A stretch of DNA of 30,334 nucleotides from an uncultured Methanobrevibacter sp. (GCA_900319985.1 ONQL01000016.1:1-30334); one strand, 5' to 3'; positions 15,160-24,333 are shown, counted from the first letter of the stretch. Notes: a model not told the origin generated them from the sequence alone. Numbers and translations: made by a program.

Positions 15160-18090
15160 GTGAGTAAAATAAGAAACATTAAGTTTACTTGGATGTTTGT
15201 ATTGATTTTGTTTTTTTCAATAATGCTTGTTAATGCTGCTTATGCGGAAGATACCGATTCTAAGAATACTTATAACGTTAGTAACTTTGATACTATTCAA
15301 AAACTAATTGACGAATCCGGTTCCGGTGATTCAATTTATTTGGAAAATCAAACGTATTTCGGTGATGGAACTCCTATCTCAATCAAAAAGGACATTTCAA
15401 TTTACGGATCTAATTCCACATTGAATGCAAATGATAAATCCAATATTTTTGTCGTTTCTCGAAATGTTAATGTAAACATTGTGGGACTGACATTCACTAA
15501 CGGATATTCTGATGGTGTTGCGGGTGCCATAAGCAATGCTGGAAAGTTATCCATTGTTAATTCAACATTAATCAATACTAATTCAGAACGTGGTGCTATA
15601 TACTGCTTCGATAAATCTGAATTGACAATACAGAATTCTGTTTTAACTAAAAACACTGCAATTTCTGGTGCAGCCATTGAAAATGACAATCCAAACGGTA
15701 ATGTAAAAATCATAAACACCACATTCACGGATAATATCTGTGAAGAAGGCGGAGCGATTTATAACATTTGGGGACCTATGCAGGTTTACAATTCTACTTT
15801 TATAAACAACACCGCACAGCGGGGCGGAGCGATTTACAACAATAGAGGTACATTAAAGGTATATAATTCCTTGGTATTTTCTAACTTCTGTGATGATTTG
15901 GGTGCTGGAATTAAAAGCTGGGGAATTTGTGAAGTTTACGATTCAATCATTGTTAATAACACCAATACCAAAAAGCAGGGCGGTGGATTTTACGTTTCTG
16001 AATTTAATTTGAAAATCCAAAATTGTCTGGTTGAGAATAACACTGCCGTTTGGGGTGGCGGAGTATATGTTGAAGCAAAGGCTAACTTGAATGTCATTAA
16101 TTCCACATTGACACACAATTCTGCTGAACGTGGAGGAGGTATTGATTTAAATCAGGGAACATTAACATTGACTGATTCTACCGTATCAAATAATCTTGCA
16201 TTGGATGAAGGTGGAGCAATTCGCTGTAGTTTCATGCCTTCTCAAATACAAAATTCCATAATCGAAAATAATGTGGCGAAAATTGGTGGTGGAATTTATA
16301 TTGATGGTGTTGAGGTCAAAATTATAGAAACTCAATTGAACAATAATTCTGCAAATGCTGGTGGTGCATTTTATAATACTGGAAAGTTAGCACTGAAAAA
16401 TATTAGTTTAAATAATAATAAAGCTGGTTCTGGCGGAGCAATTTACAGTACTCAAGATTTAAATATTGCTAAAATGTTTGCCAGTAAGAACATTGCTTCT
16501 ATAAATGGGGGCGTTATTTATAATAGTGGAAAGTTAGATGTTGATAAGTTAACTGCCATTGGGAATGAAGCTTATTTCGGTGGTGCAATATATGCGGATA
16601 ATTCAATTAAAGTCAATAACTCCATATTCAGTTCAAATAAGGCATCCGAAGCAGGTGCAATTTATGCTGTAAGAGATTTAACAATAGAAAATTCCCAATT
16701 TTCAAATAATAAAATCACTCGTAAGGGAGGTGCATTATCTGTTGGAGGAGGTAATGTCATAATAGCAAATTCATTATTTGAATTGCATAATGGTGCTGAT
16801 GAAGGGGGATGCATTTTTATCTATAACGCTTGCGTATATGTCAATAATACTCAGTTTGTTTCAAATAAAGCCAAAAGTTATGGTGGAGCTATTGATAATG
16901 GAGGGCAATTGACAATTGAAAACTCATTATTCAATAATAATCTGGCTTATGGTGCTGGATCTATTGATAATGGTGGACAATTGGATATAATCAATTCAAA
17001 TTTCACTAATAATAAGGCAACTAAAAATGGCGGAGCTATTGACAATAAAGGAAACATGACTGTAATCGGTTCAATATTTGAAAATAATATTGCCGAAGGT
17101 GATGGTGGAGCGATAATTGCAAGAAGAAGCACTGTTGTTTCCCATTCAATCATTGTGGATAATTATGATTCCAATGGTTATGCCATATTTAACAGTACTT
17201 GGGATAATGTTTCTGTTAATAACAATTGGTGGGGATCAAACAAGCCTGATTTTGATAAATTATTGAATTTCAACACTTCAGACGATTTCAATTGGATTTT
17301 AATGAGCTTTTCAAATTCCACTAAATTAATTCAAGGTAAATCTGCAGGTATCATTGTTACTTTTAATGAAGTAATTGATAAAAATGGCTCTGTTTTAAAA
17401 TTAGAATCCTGTGAGAAATTACCTGTTTTCAAAGTTAGTTTGCCTAATGGTGATGTACTGTCAGTTAAAAATGGAAATTTAAATACAACAATTTCTATTC
17501 CTAAAATCAATGTTCTAAAAGCCATTTGTGATAATGAAAGTATTTCATTAACTGTTGATATTAATCCCGATACTATTAAAAGAATCACTGAAAATAAGAA
17601 TGTTGTAGTTGATTATAATGGGAAGGCTACTTTTAAAGTTCGTGTTATAGGTGATGATGGAAAGGCTGTTGGAAAGGGCATTGCAATAACAATGAAGGTT
17701 GGCAAAACTTCATATAATGTTAAAACGGATAAAAAGGGATATGCAACAAAAACATTTGCTTTTGTCCCCGGAAAATATGTTGTAGTAAGTTCATACAAGG
17801 GGTATAGCGTTAAAAATACTTTAACAATTAAAAAAGTATTGTCTGCTAAAAGCAAGACTTCTAAAAAAGCTAAAAAGATTAAGTTTACTGCAGCTCTAAA
17901 AACATCAAAAGGAAAAGCAATTGCCGGGAAAACTGTCAGTTTCAAAATCAAAGGTAAAACTTATTTGGCTAAAACAAATAAGAAAGGAATTGCTACAGTT
18001 GATTTTAAAAACTTAAAAGTAGGTAAATATTCTGTTATTGTAAAATATTTGAAATCTCAAGTAAAAACTACATTAAAAGTAAAAAAATGA
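15160..18090 (+). CDS. Large Pmp-like adhesin-like protein with non-ATG start, ALP5
   Basis: This surface protein has about 973-976 residues. The first ATG in frame (15193) leaves an incomplete signal peptide. GTG at 15160 would have no ribosome site of its own because it lies within the only good one (GAGGTGA, 15157-15163); that site is correctly placed for ATA at 15169, six bases after GGTG. The given start is the conventional GTG; ATA is at least as likely. After the signal peptide comes a very long beta-helix (about 40-690) with some 20 GGAI/GGGI/GGAF coils of chlamydial Pmp type, capped by NNNWWGSN (about 685-692). Then follow a spacer domain and two Ig-like modules (about 807-892 and 893-976), the last strongly basic and ending KVKK. 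There is no membrane anchor. Confidence 0.88.
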   Translation: MSKIRNIKFTWMFVLILFFSIMLVNAAYAEDTDSKNTYNVSNFDTIQKLIDESGSGDSIYLENQTYFGDGTPISIKKDISIYGSNSTLNANDKSNIFVVSRNVNVNIVGLTFTNGYSDGVAGAISNAGKLSIVNSTLINTNSERGAIYCFDKSELTIQNSVLTKNTAISGAAIENDNPNGNVKIINTTFTDNICEEGGAIYNIWGPMQVYNSTFINNTAQRGGAIYNNRGTLKVYNSLVFSNFCDDLGAGIKSWGICEVYDSIIVNNTNTKKQGGGFYVSEFNLKIQNCLVENNTAVWGGGVYVEAKANLNVINSTLTHNSAERGGGIDLNQGTLTLTDSTVSNNLALDEGGAIRCSFMPSQIQNSIIENNVAKIGGGIYIDGVEVKIIETQLNNNSANAGGAFYNTGKLALKNISLNNNKAGSGGAIYSTQDLNIAKMFASKNIASINGGVIYNSGKLDVDKLTAIGNEAYFGGAIYADNSIKVNNSIFSSNKASEAGAIYAVRDLTIENSQFSNNKITRKGGALSVGGGNVIIANSLFELHNGADEGGCIFIYNACVYVNNTQFVSNKAKSYGGAIDNGGQLTIENSLFNNNLAYGAGSIDNGGQLDIINSNFTNNKATKNGGAIDNKGNMTVIGSIFENNIAEGDGGAIIARRSTVVSHSIIVDNYDSNGYAIFNSTWDNVSVNNNWWGSNKPDFDKLLNFNTSDDFNWILMSFSNSTKLIQGKSAGIIVTFNEVIDKNGSVLKLESCEKLPVFKVSLPNGDVLSVKNGNLNTTISIPKINVLKAICDNESISLTVDINPDTIKRITENKNVVVDYNGKATFKVRVIGDDGKAVGKGIAITMKVGKTSYNVKTDKKGYATKTFAFVPGKYVVVSSYKGYSVKNTLTIKKVLSAKSKTSKKAKKIKFTAALKTSKGKAIAGKTVSFKIKGKTYLAKTNKKGIATVDFKNLKVGKYSVIVKYLKSQVKTTLKVKK

Positions 18091-18105
18091 TGTAGTTTTT
18101 TTCTT
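18063..18105 (+). terminator. Hairpin terminator overlapping the end of ALP5
   Basis: AAAAACTACAT (18063-18073), inside the last codons, pairs perfectly with ATGTAGTTTTT (18090-18100). The loop contains most of the stop codon TGA (18088-18090), and a T-rich tail follows. Confidence 0.65.
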
Positions 18106-18125
18106 TATTTTTTTAGTATTGTTTA

Positions 18126-18153
18126 TAACAATTGTTAAATATAACGAGTGTTA
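18126..18153 (+). promoter_or_regulatory. Two tandem TAAC-N4-GTTA dyads upstream of ALP6
   Basis: TAACAATTGTTA (18126-18137, a perfect 12-base palindrome) and TAACGAGTGTTA (18142-18153) are arranged in tandem with a 16-base period, just upstream of a TATA-like AATTATATATTG (about 18156-18167). The position directly before the TATA box fits an activator or a BRE-blocking repressor. Sites of the same type lie before ALP4 and ALP5. Confidence 0.5.
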
Positions 18154-18200
18154 AATAATTATATATTGTTTAAATAAAAATTTAAGCATGGGAGGAAATT

Positions 18201-19607
18201 ATGGAATTTAATAAAATTTATATTGTATTTTTAATTTTAATCATTAGTTGTTTATTTATAAGTTCTGTATCTGCACATGAATCTTCTGATTTTAATCTTA
18301 CTAATGTTAAATATGATGATAATATGAGTTCAGTTGGAGATGAGCCTATTGTTTCAGGTGATTGTTGTGCCGATGTTGAAAAGGATGTAACTACAATTTT
18401 GGATGAAAATAAAACCTGGTATGTGGAACCTGATCCTGATAATCCAAATCAAGTTCAAGCGCCTACCGTACAGCCTGTAATCAATCAGGCAAATCCTGGA
18501 GATAGAATTGTTTTAAATGGTTCATTTGTCCATTGTCATTTTCGGATAAATAAAACCTTAAATATTATTGCTGCTCCGGGCACAAGTGTGGGCGTATGTC
18601 CTCATCACAATCATCCAACCGGTTCAAATACTTTTGGAATATTTTACATAACTCCTGAAGCAAGCGGAACTGTAATATCTGGTTTTGAATTTACAAATGA
18701 CTTTTTCAGTATTGCAAATGTTCAACAAAATCCCTTTGCTGTATTAATTGATGGTGCAAGCAATGTGGGGTTAAAAGACCTTGTTGTAAATTGGACTGGA
18801 GTTAAAGTAAATGAAAAAAATCCTCAAGATTATGTTTTTAATCCAATATTGATTAGAAATGCGGTTAATACTACATTAAATAATTTATTCCTCAATAATT
18901 CAGGTGTTGGTATTAACGTTGAAAATTCGACAGACACTAAAATTATTAATACTACTGTAATTAATAGTGGTGTTGTAGGGATTTTAATAGGAAATAATTC
19001 TTCTAAAATTGAAATAACTGATAATAAACTTTCAAATAAAGTAATTCCAATTACTACATTTTTAACTGTTGATGATTTAAGTATTAAGGTTGGAACTACA
19101 GGTAAACTTAAAATTACTTTAAAAGATGAGAATTATGCTACTTTAAATAATAAAAATGTTATTGTAATGATAAATGGAGTTAGTAGAAATGTTACTACTG
19201 ATGAAAATGGTGTTGCAATATTAAACGTGAAATATTCAACAGCTGCAACTTATTATGTAACAGTTTCATTTTTAGGGGATGATTATTTAAAAGCATCCGT
19301 TACAGGTTCTAAAATTATTGTAAGTAAAAAAGCAACTACATTAACTGCTCCAAAAAAGACTTTTAAATTAAAATCTAGTAAAAAAATAGCCATTACTCTT
19401 AAATCAGGTAAGGTGGCTATTAAAAATAAAAAAGTTTCTTTAAAAGTTAATGGTAAAACTTATTCTGCTAAAACCAATTCCAAAGGTATAGCATATATCA
19501 CCGTTAAATTGTCTAAAAAAGGTACTTTTAATTATGTTGCTAAATTTGCAGGTGATGCTACTTACAAATCCATATCTAAATCTGGAAAAATTATTGTTAA
19601 AAAATAA
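18201..19607 (+). CDS. Short adhesin-like protein with HCHF/CPHHNH motif, ALP6
   Basis: This 468-residue secreted protein starts at an ATG behind a clear GGGAGG ribosome site, with a signal peptide at residues 1-25 (core YIVFLILIISCLFISSV). It shares with ALP4 the DNPNQVQAPTVQPVINQANPGD lead-in, HCHF (111-114) and CPHHNH (133-138). Its beta-helix is short (about 76-275). It lacks the His-rich stretch and the NDSDIPG domain seen in ALP4, passing directly to two Ig-like modules (about 282-376 and 377-468). The last is Lys-rich and ends in IIVKK. It looks like an internally deleted relative of ALP4 or ALP7. The CC pair at residues 55-56 is unusual for these proteins. No membrane anchor is present. 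Confidence 0.88.
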   Translation: MEFNKIYIVFLILIISCLFISSVSAHESSDFNLTNVKYDDNMSSVGDEPIVSGDCCADVEKDVTTILDENKTWYVEPDPDNPNQVQAPTVQPVINQANPGDRIVLNGSFVHCHFRINKTLNIIAAPGTSVGVCPHHNHPTGSNTFGIFYITPEASGTVISGFEFTNDFFSIANVQQNPFAVLIDGASNVGLKDLVVNWTGVKVNEKNPQDYVFNPILIRNAVNTTLNNLFLNNSGVGINVENSTDTKIINTTVINSGVVGILIGNNSSKIEITDNKLSNKVIPITTFLTVDDLSIKVGTTGKLKITLKDENYATLNNKNVIVMINGVSRNVTTDENGVAILNVKYSTAATYYVTVSFLGDDYLKASVTGSKIIVSKKATTLTAPKKTFKLKSSKKIAITLKSGKVAIKNKKVSLKVNGKTYSAKTNSKGIAYITVKLSKKGTFNYVAKFAGDATYKSISKSGKIIVKK

Positions 19608-19616
19608 TTTTTTTTC
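19599..19616 (+). terminator. A6-TAA-T8 terminator at the ALP6 stop
   Basis: Six A (19599-19604), the stop codon TAA (19605-19607) and eight T (19608-19615) can fold with the stop codon as the loop. The T-run alone would act as an archaeal terminator. Confidence 0.5.
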
Positions 19617-19776
19617 TTTTTTTTTCGATATTACTAATTATTCATTATAATAATTATTAAAATTCATTATTGTTCTTTATTTTACAAAAAAATAGAAATA
19701 TATTAAATATATCGATAGTATATAAGTATATATTGAAAATTAATTCAATTTTAAAAATAAGGATATAGGCAATAAA

Positions 19777-22700
19777 ATGAAATTTAAAAATTATTTATTA
19801 ATATTATCATTTTTATTAATGTCATTAATCGTAATTGGTTCAGTAACTGCTTCAGATGATGTAGATTTGATAAGTTTAAATTCATCTGATATTGAACTGA
19901 ACACTATTGATGATGGTAATTTAAATGAGAAAATTGAACTTTCTCAAGATGATGATTCTGTTTTGAGAGAACCTCAAACAATTGTCGTTGAAGAAATTGA
20001 TAAAAATCATAATGAAATGACTTCTCCTACAATTCAAAAGGCAATAGATAGTGCAAAAGCTGGAGATACCATTATTATTGAAGGAACAAGCTATGTTCAC
20101 TGTCATTTTGTTGTTGACAAACAGTTAACCATAAAAAGTAATGTGAATACGACAATGGAAGTGTGTCCTGGAAGTTCTGCAGGATCTGGTTATAAGGGGA
20201 TATTTTACATATCTCCAAAGGCTAGTGGCACTGTAATTGAAGGATTTGCATTGACAAGCGATGTCAGTAACGACAACGATTATGCCATTTTAGTTAGTGG
20301 TGCAAGTGATGTGGTTATACAGAATTGTCAAGTGTCAAATACTGGATATTCCGATATTATAAGAATAGAAAATGCACAGAATGCTGTTGTTCAAAACGTG
20401 ACTCTGTCAAATGGTGAAAATGCAGTTAGAATTAAAAATTCACAAAAGGTTAATGTTAAAAATTGTACTGTTGAAAACACTAAAAATGGAATAAATGTCA
20501 TTGATTCTTCTCAAATTAAAATTAATGACAATAACATTTTTAATAATAAGGTTTCAGGTATTTCTTTTTCAGGAACTGGCAATGATTTAACAGTCATTTA
20601 CAATAATCTAACTGAAAATGGGGATGGATTGAGGATAACTGCTCCTGAAAATGTTTATATTTTAAGCAATTACATTGCATTTAATAAGAATAACGGTGTT
20701 TATATAGACAATAACGTGTCTTATATTGAAGTTAAAGGTAACTTCTTCAATCAAAATATCAAATGGGATGTTTTCAACGATTTCCATGTTAAAAACATGA
20801 AATATAATGGAAATGAAATTGAAGTCATCACCAATAACTACATGATCAATTATGGTTTCGGTAGCGGAGACATGGACAGGCCGGTCTGGACCCAAATGTA
20901 TGAGTACAGGCCTGGAACATCATATGCAGATTATGATTACGATTCTGCAAAGGATGTTTTTATTTATGTAGGTGAAGGAAACGGAGATTATTACGGTCAT
21001 CAGGAAGTGATGTTTTTAGGATATATTTTTGACATCAACAATTTCCTGGCATGCCCTAATATTTATTCTTCTCCCGGAAACATATGGTCTAAAAGCGGAA
21101 ACTATCAGCTGTATTTAAGTGAGATAAAACAGGTTAAAAAAGGAGTTTATTCAATTTCAATTGTTGATGAAAATGGAAATGTTGCAACAGATTTAAGTTC
21201 AGTTCCGGTTACCTTTTACATGAATAAGGCCACTAAAAGTTCAACTCCTCAGGAGGGGGATTTGTACAAGACACTCATGATGAAAAACGGTACAGCAACA
21301 GTAACATTTGCTATGGGTGAGTTTAATGAAACCGGCAATGTTATAACTGCAGTATTTCCAACACCTGGAAATACTATTGACGGCAAAATATCAAAGACAT
21401 TTGCTGTAAATGATTCAGACATTCCTGGAAATCCTATTGCCACCAAAATTATTTCATCAGATGTTTATATGGTTCCAAATGTTGCTGAAAACTATATTGC
21501 AACATTAAAGGATGAATCTGGCAATGCATTGTCCGGTCAAACAATTGTCTTTAAAGTAAACGGTAAAACTTACACAAAAAACACTGACAAGAACGGTCAG
21601 GCTAAGGTTTCATTAAAATTCACTTCTCAAAAAACTTATAAAATTCAAATTAGCTTTGCCGAATCTGATGACTATTTGGCATCCGCCAAAACAAGCAATA
21701 TTGTTGTTAAATATTCTTCAAAAACAGCAAAATTAACGGTTCCTACTGTCACCATTCCTCCAAAAACTTCAAAATCATATAAAGTAACTTTAAAGGATGG
21801 GGGCGGCAAGGGAATTGCAAAACAAAAGATTACTGTAAAAATAAATGGTAAAACTTACACTAAAACCACCAATTCCAAAGGCCAAGTCGCAATCAAAGTT
21901 AAATTTTCAAAATTAAAAACTTATAAGACCTCTGCAACATATAATGGAAGTAAAATTTATAAAAAGGCATCTGCAAGTGGTAAAATTAAGGTTGCCAAAA
22001 CTGTTACTAAAATAACCGCTCCAAAAGTGTCAGTACTTCCTAAACAGTCAAAGACTTATACAATAGTCTTGAAAACAAGTGCTGGAAAAGCATTGTCCAA
22101 ACAAAAGGTGACCATAAAACTCAATGGCAAGACTTACACCAAAAAGACAAATTCTAAAGGAAAAGCTACTATATCTTTCAAATCTGCAAAAGAAAAAAGT
22201 TACTCAGTCAGTGTTAGCTATAAGGGAACTGGAATTTACAAAGCTGCAAAAGCTACTGGAAAAATAACCGTTTCAAGAATTGTTACTAAAATTGGTGCTG
22301 TCGATAAAACATATGCAAAAGACGCCACCAAGGAGTTCCAAATAACTTTGAAGGATAATTCAGGTAAGGTTATTTCAAGTCAAAATGTTAAAATGACTGT
22401 TAATGGAAAAACATATACTAAAAAGACAACTTCTGCGGGTAAAGCTACTGTAGATCTTTCTTCTTTAAAAGAAGGGTCTTATACTATTGTAACAAAATAT
22501 GCTGGAAATAGCAAATACAAGGCCAGTTCCAAATCAAATAAAATAACTGTCACAGGCAAAACCAATACGTTCTATGTGGATAGTGGGCTTGCAAATTCAG
22601 ATATTCAAAGTATTTTGAATAATGCAAAATCAGGGGATTCCATTGTATTTTTGGGTGATTCATATAATGGTATTTCATTAAAAGTGGACAAATCATTGAA

Positions 22701-23904
22701 TATATTATCTGCAGACAATACTATATTGGCTGCAAAATCTGGAAGTCCGGTATTTAAGATTTCTTCAAATGATGTGAATATATCTAATTTTGTCATTAAG
22801 GGAAATTCAGGCAATGCTTTGGTGCTTGACGGTGTAGACAATGTTTTGATTAAAGGTAATTCTTTCATCAATGCTTTGGATAAATCCAAAACTGAAAGCT
22901 ATCTTGACGGATCTGTAATGTTGCCTGGTTATGGAGTATCTATTTCAAATTCAACTAATGTCAATTTATTGAAAAATCATATGTCTCAATTTGAAAGTGC
23001 CATTTTTGCCCAATATTCTTCAAATCTAGGCATAATTAACAATACATTAAAAGAAAATAACTATGGCATCAAATATGGATTCGGCGTAGCCAATAGTCAA
23101 ATACTTGAAAACGAAATATCAGATAATATTGGTCTATACATCATGACAGTTCCTGAGGGTCCGTCTGGATATGGAATATATTTAAACAATTCTGCTGCTA
23201 ATGTCACAATCAATAAAAATCACATTGCATATAATCATTTGGGAATTTCTATAGATGCAAACTACTCAACAGGTATTGTTATTACTCAAAATACAATTAC
23301 TGACAATGTTTTGGAAGGAATCAGATTCAATGCAGGATATGATTTGGCCGAAAATGCAGTTGAACCGATAGTGACCGATAATGCAATTTACAGAAATGCA
23401 AGAGGTCCAAGCATGATGATTTTAGGGGAATTAAGCGCTAATCCAGAAGGAATATATGGTGGAGGGTTATTTAATCCTGAAGAAAGATTAAAGCTTGATG
23501 CAAATTGGTACGGTACCAATTCTTTGAAGACTTGGGACTATGATACCGGAGTAGTGGGTTACGGAACAATGTGTCCTAGAATCAATACTACAGCAATTTC
23601 CTTTAAAGAAATCGTATGCACAACTCCCGGAAGCTATAATGTAACATTTTATAAAAATGGCGAAATGGCTTCAAATTTGCCCACCTTTGATTTGTATGCT
23701 ACATTAAATAGGGGGACTGACAAAGAGGTAGAGGTAATATTTGATGTTGTTGGAGGTGTTGGTTCATTCAGCTTCAATTCTCAAAACTATTATCCTAACA
23801 ATAACACAATCGAAATTTCAATTGGCTCTTTGATTTATTCAACTTCCCGTGTGTTTAAGCCAACTTATTCCTATGAAGTTCCCGAAAGCGAAATTTTAAG
23901 TTAA
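19777..23904 (+). CDS. Giant adhesin-like protein with two beta-helices and four Ig-like modules, ALP7
   Basis: This 1375-residue protein is the largest in the window. The signal peptide covers residues 1-25. Helix 1 (about 70-345) carries HCHF (108-111) and CPGSSAG (130-136), so it keeps the first half of the ALP4/ALP6 motif but not the HHxH. A domain shared with ALP4 (about 370-550) ends in NDSDIPG. Four consecutive Ig-like modules follow (about 553-645, 646-740, 741-833 and 834-926), then a second beta-helix (about 930-1240) capped by DANWYGTN, and a terminal domain like that of ALP1. Unlike ALP1 it stops without linker or membrane helix, and unlike ALP3-6 it lacks a terminal basic module, so its anchoring is unclear. 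A modest ribosome site (AAGGAT) lies well upstream of the ATG. Confidence 0.88.
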   Translation: MKFKNYLLILSFLLMSLIVIGSVTASDDVDLISLNSSDIELNTIDDGNLNEKIELSQDDDSVLREPQTIVVEEIDKNHNEMTSPTIQKAIDSAKAGDTIIIEGTSYVHCHFVVDKQLTIKSNVNTTMEVCPGSSAGSGYKGIFYISPKASGTVIEGFALTSDVSNDNDYAILVSGASDVVIQNCQVSNTGYSDIIRIENAQNAVVQNVTLSNGENAVRIKNSQKVNVKNCTVENTKNGINVIDSSQIKINDNNIFNNKVSGISFSGTGNDLTVIYNNLTENGDGLRITAPENVYILSNYIAFNKNNGVYIDNNVSYIEVKGNFFNQNIKWDVFNDFHVKNMKYNGNEIEVITNNYMINYGFGSGDMDRPVWTQMYEYRPGTSYADYDYDSAKDVFIYVGEGNGDYYGHQEVMFLGYIFDINNFLACPNIYSSPGNIWSKSGNYQLYLSEIKQVKKGVYSISIVDENGNVATDLSSVPVTFYMNKATKSSTPQEGDLYKTLMMKNGTATVTFAMGEFNETGNVITAVFPTPGNTIDGKISKTFAVNDSDIPGNPIATKIISSDVYMVPNVAENYIATLKDESGNALSGQTIVFKVNGKTYTKNTDKNGQAKVSLKFTSQKTYKIQISFAESDDYLASAKTSNIVVKYSSKTAKLTVPTVTIPPKTSKSYKVTLKDGGGKGIAKQKITVKINGKTYTKTTNSKGQVAIKVKFSKLKTYKTSATYNGSKIYKKASASGKIKVAKTVTKITAPKVSVLPKQSKTYTIVLKTSAGKALSKQKVTIKLNGKTYTKKTNSKGKATISFKSAKEKSYSVSVSYKGTGIYKAAKATGKITVSRIVTKIGAVDKTYAKDATKEFQITLKDNSGKVISSQNVKMTVNGKTYTKKTTSAGKATVDLSSLKEGSYTIVTKYAGNSKYKASSKSNKITVTGKTNTFYVDSGLANSDIQSILNNAKSGDSIVFLGDSYNGISLKVDKSLNILSADNTILAAKSGSPVFKISSNDVNISNFVIKGNSGNALVLDGVDNVLIKGNSFINALDKSKTESYLDGSVMLPGYGVSISNSTNVNLLKNHMSQFESAIFAQYSSNLGIINNTLKENNYGIKYGFGVANSQILENEISDNIGLYIMTVPEGPSGYGIYLNNSAANVTINKNHIAYNHLGISIDANYSTGIVITQNTITDNVLEGIRFNAGYDLAENAVEPIVTDNAIYRNARGPSMMILGELSANPEGIYGGGLFNPEERLKLDANWYGTNSLKTWDYDTGVVGYGTMCPRINTTAISFKEIVCTTPGSYNVTFYKNGEMASNLPTFDLYATLNRGTDKEVEVIFDVVGGVGSFSFNSQNYYPNNNTIEISIGSLIYSTSRVFKPTYSYEVPESEILS
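21430..22557 (+). repeat. Four tandem Ig-like modules within ALP7
   Basis: Four coding repeats of about 280 bases each have the core NGKTYTKxTxSKGxA at nearly fixed spacing (near 21556, 21841, 22123 and 22402). The DNA of these cores is close to identical between copies and to cores in ALP3-6, whereas the flanks diverge. Confidence 0.8.
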
Positions 23905-23922
23905 ACATGTTTTTTCATGTTT
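23903..23922 (+). terminator. Hairpin terminator containing the ALP7 stop codon
   Basis: AAACATG (23903-23909) pairs with CATGTTT (23916-23922) around a T6 loop. The last two bases of the stop codon are in the stem, and a T-rich run follows. Confidence 0.65.
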
Positions 23923-24333
23923 TTACTTTTTTTATTTTTTCCATGTACATTGTCCAGATAATTTTTAACTATTTTCATAATATGCACGTTAATGTTACCG
24001 TTAGCATTTTTTAAAATTATCATGTTTTCATCAACTATTAAAATAATCAATCGTCTATTCGTTTTAATCGATTTGAATTTTCAACCATTCTATTATTTTT
24101 TTTGGATATGTTCCAGATATTATTTTGAAATAAATTATCAACGATATTATTTTGTATTTATCAAAAAAAATTTATTAAAATTATTTTTATTAGATTATTA
24201 AGAATTTACTAATATATTTTCAATTTTAATCAAATATAATAATTATTTGATATTTACTGAAATATTTTAGAAAACTTATTAAATGACTTTGTTAATATAT
24301 ATTCTTATCGCATTTATATTTTGGGGGTTTTAA
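23923..24333. other. Intergenic region upstream of the metal importer operon
   Basis: About 410 bases without a supported gene. T-tracts come first, then GTTA three times at 6-base spacing (23988-24003), and AT-rich DNA. A promoter is likely near the end: TATA-like AATATATATT at 24294-24303 and ribosome site GGGGGT at 24323-24328. A 69-codon frame at 23992-24201 is AT-run-driven and rejected. Confidence 0.5.

Noticed and set aside
15402..17951. Several minus-strand frames opposite ALP5
   Set aside because: Their repeated AP/PP-rich residues are the antisense of GGA/GGT repeat codons; they are shadows of the GGAI repeats.
21430..22557. Regularly spaced repeats that could suggest a CRISPR array
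   Set aside because: The repeats are about 280 bases apart, translate in one frame as Ig-like modules, and lack uniform 30-40-base spacers.
23988..24003. Three GTTA copies at 6-base spacing as an operator
   Set aside because: They are far (about 300 bases) from the next TATA box and too short to distinguish from chance.
23992..24201. 69-codon plus-strand frame between ALP7 and the importer operon
   Set aside because: It is made of F/I/L/Y/N-rich residues expected from random AT-rich DNA, has no ribosome site, and no recognisable domain.
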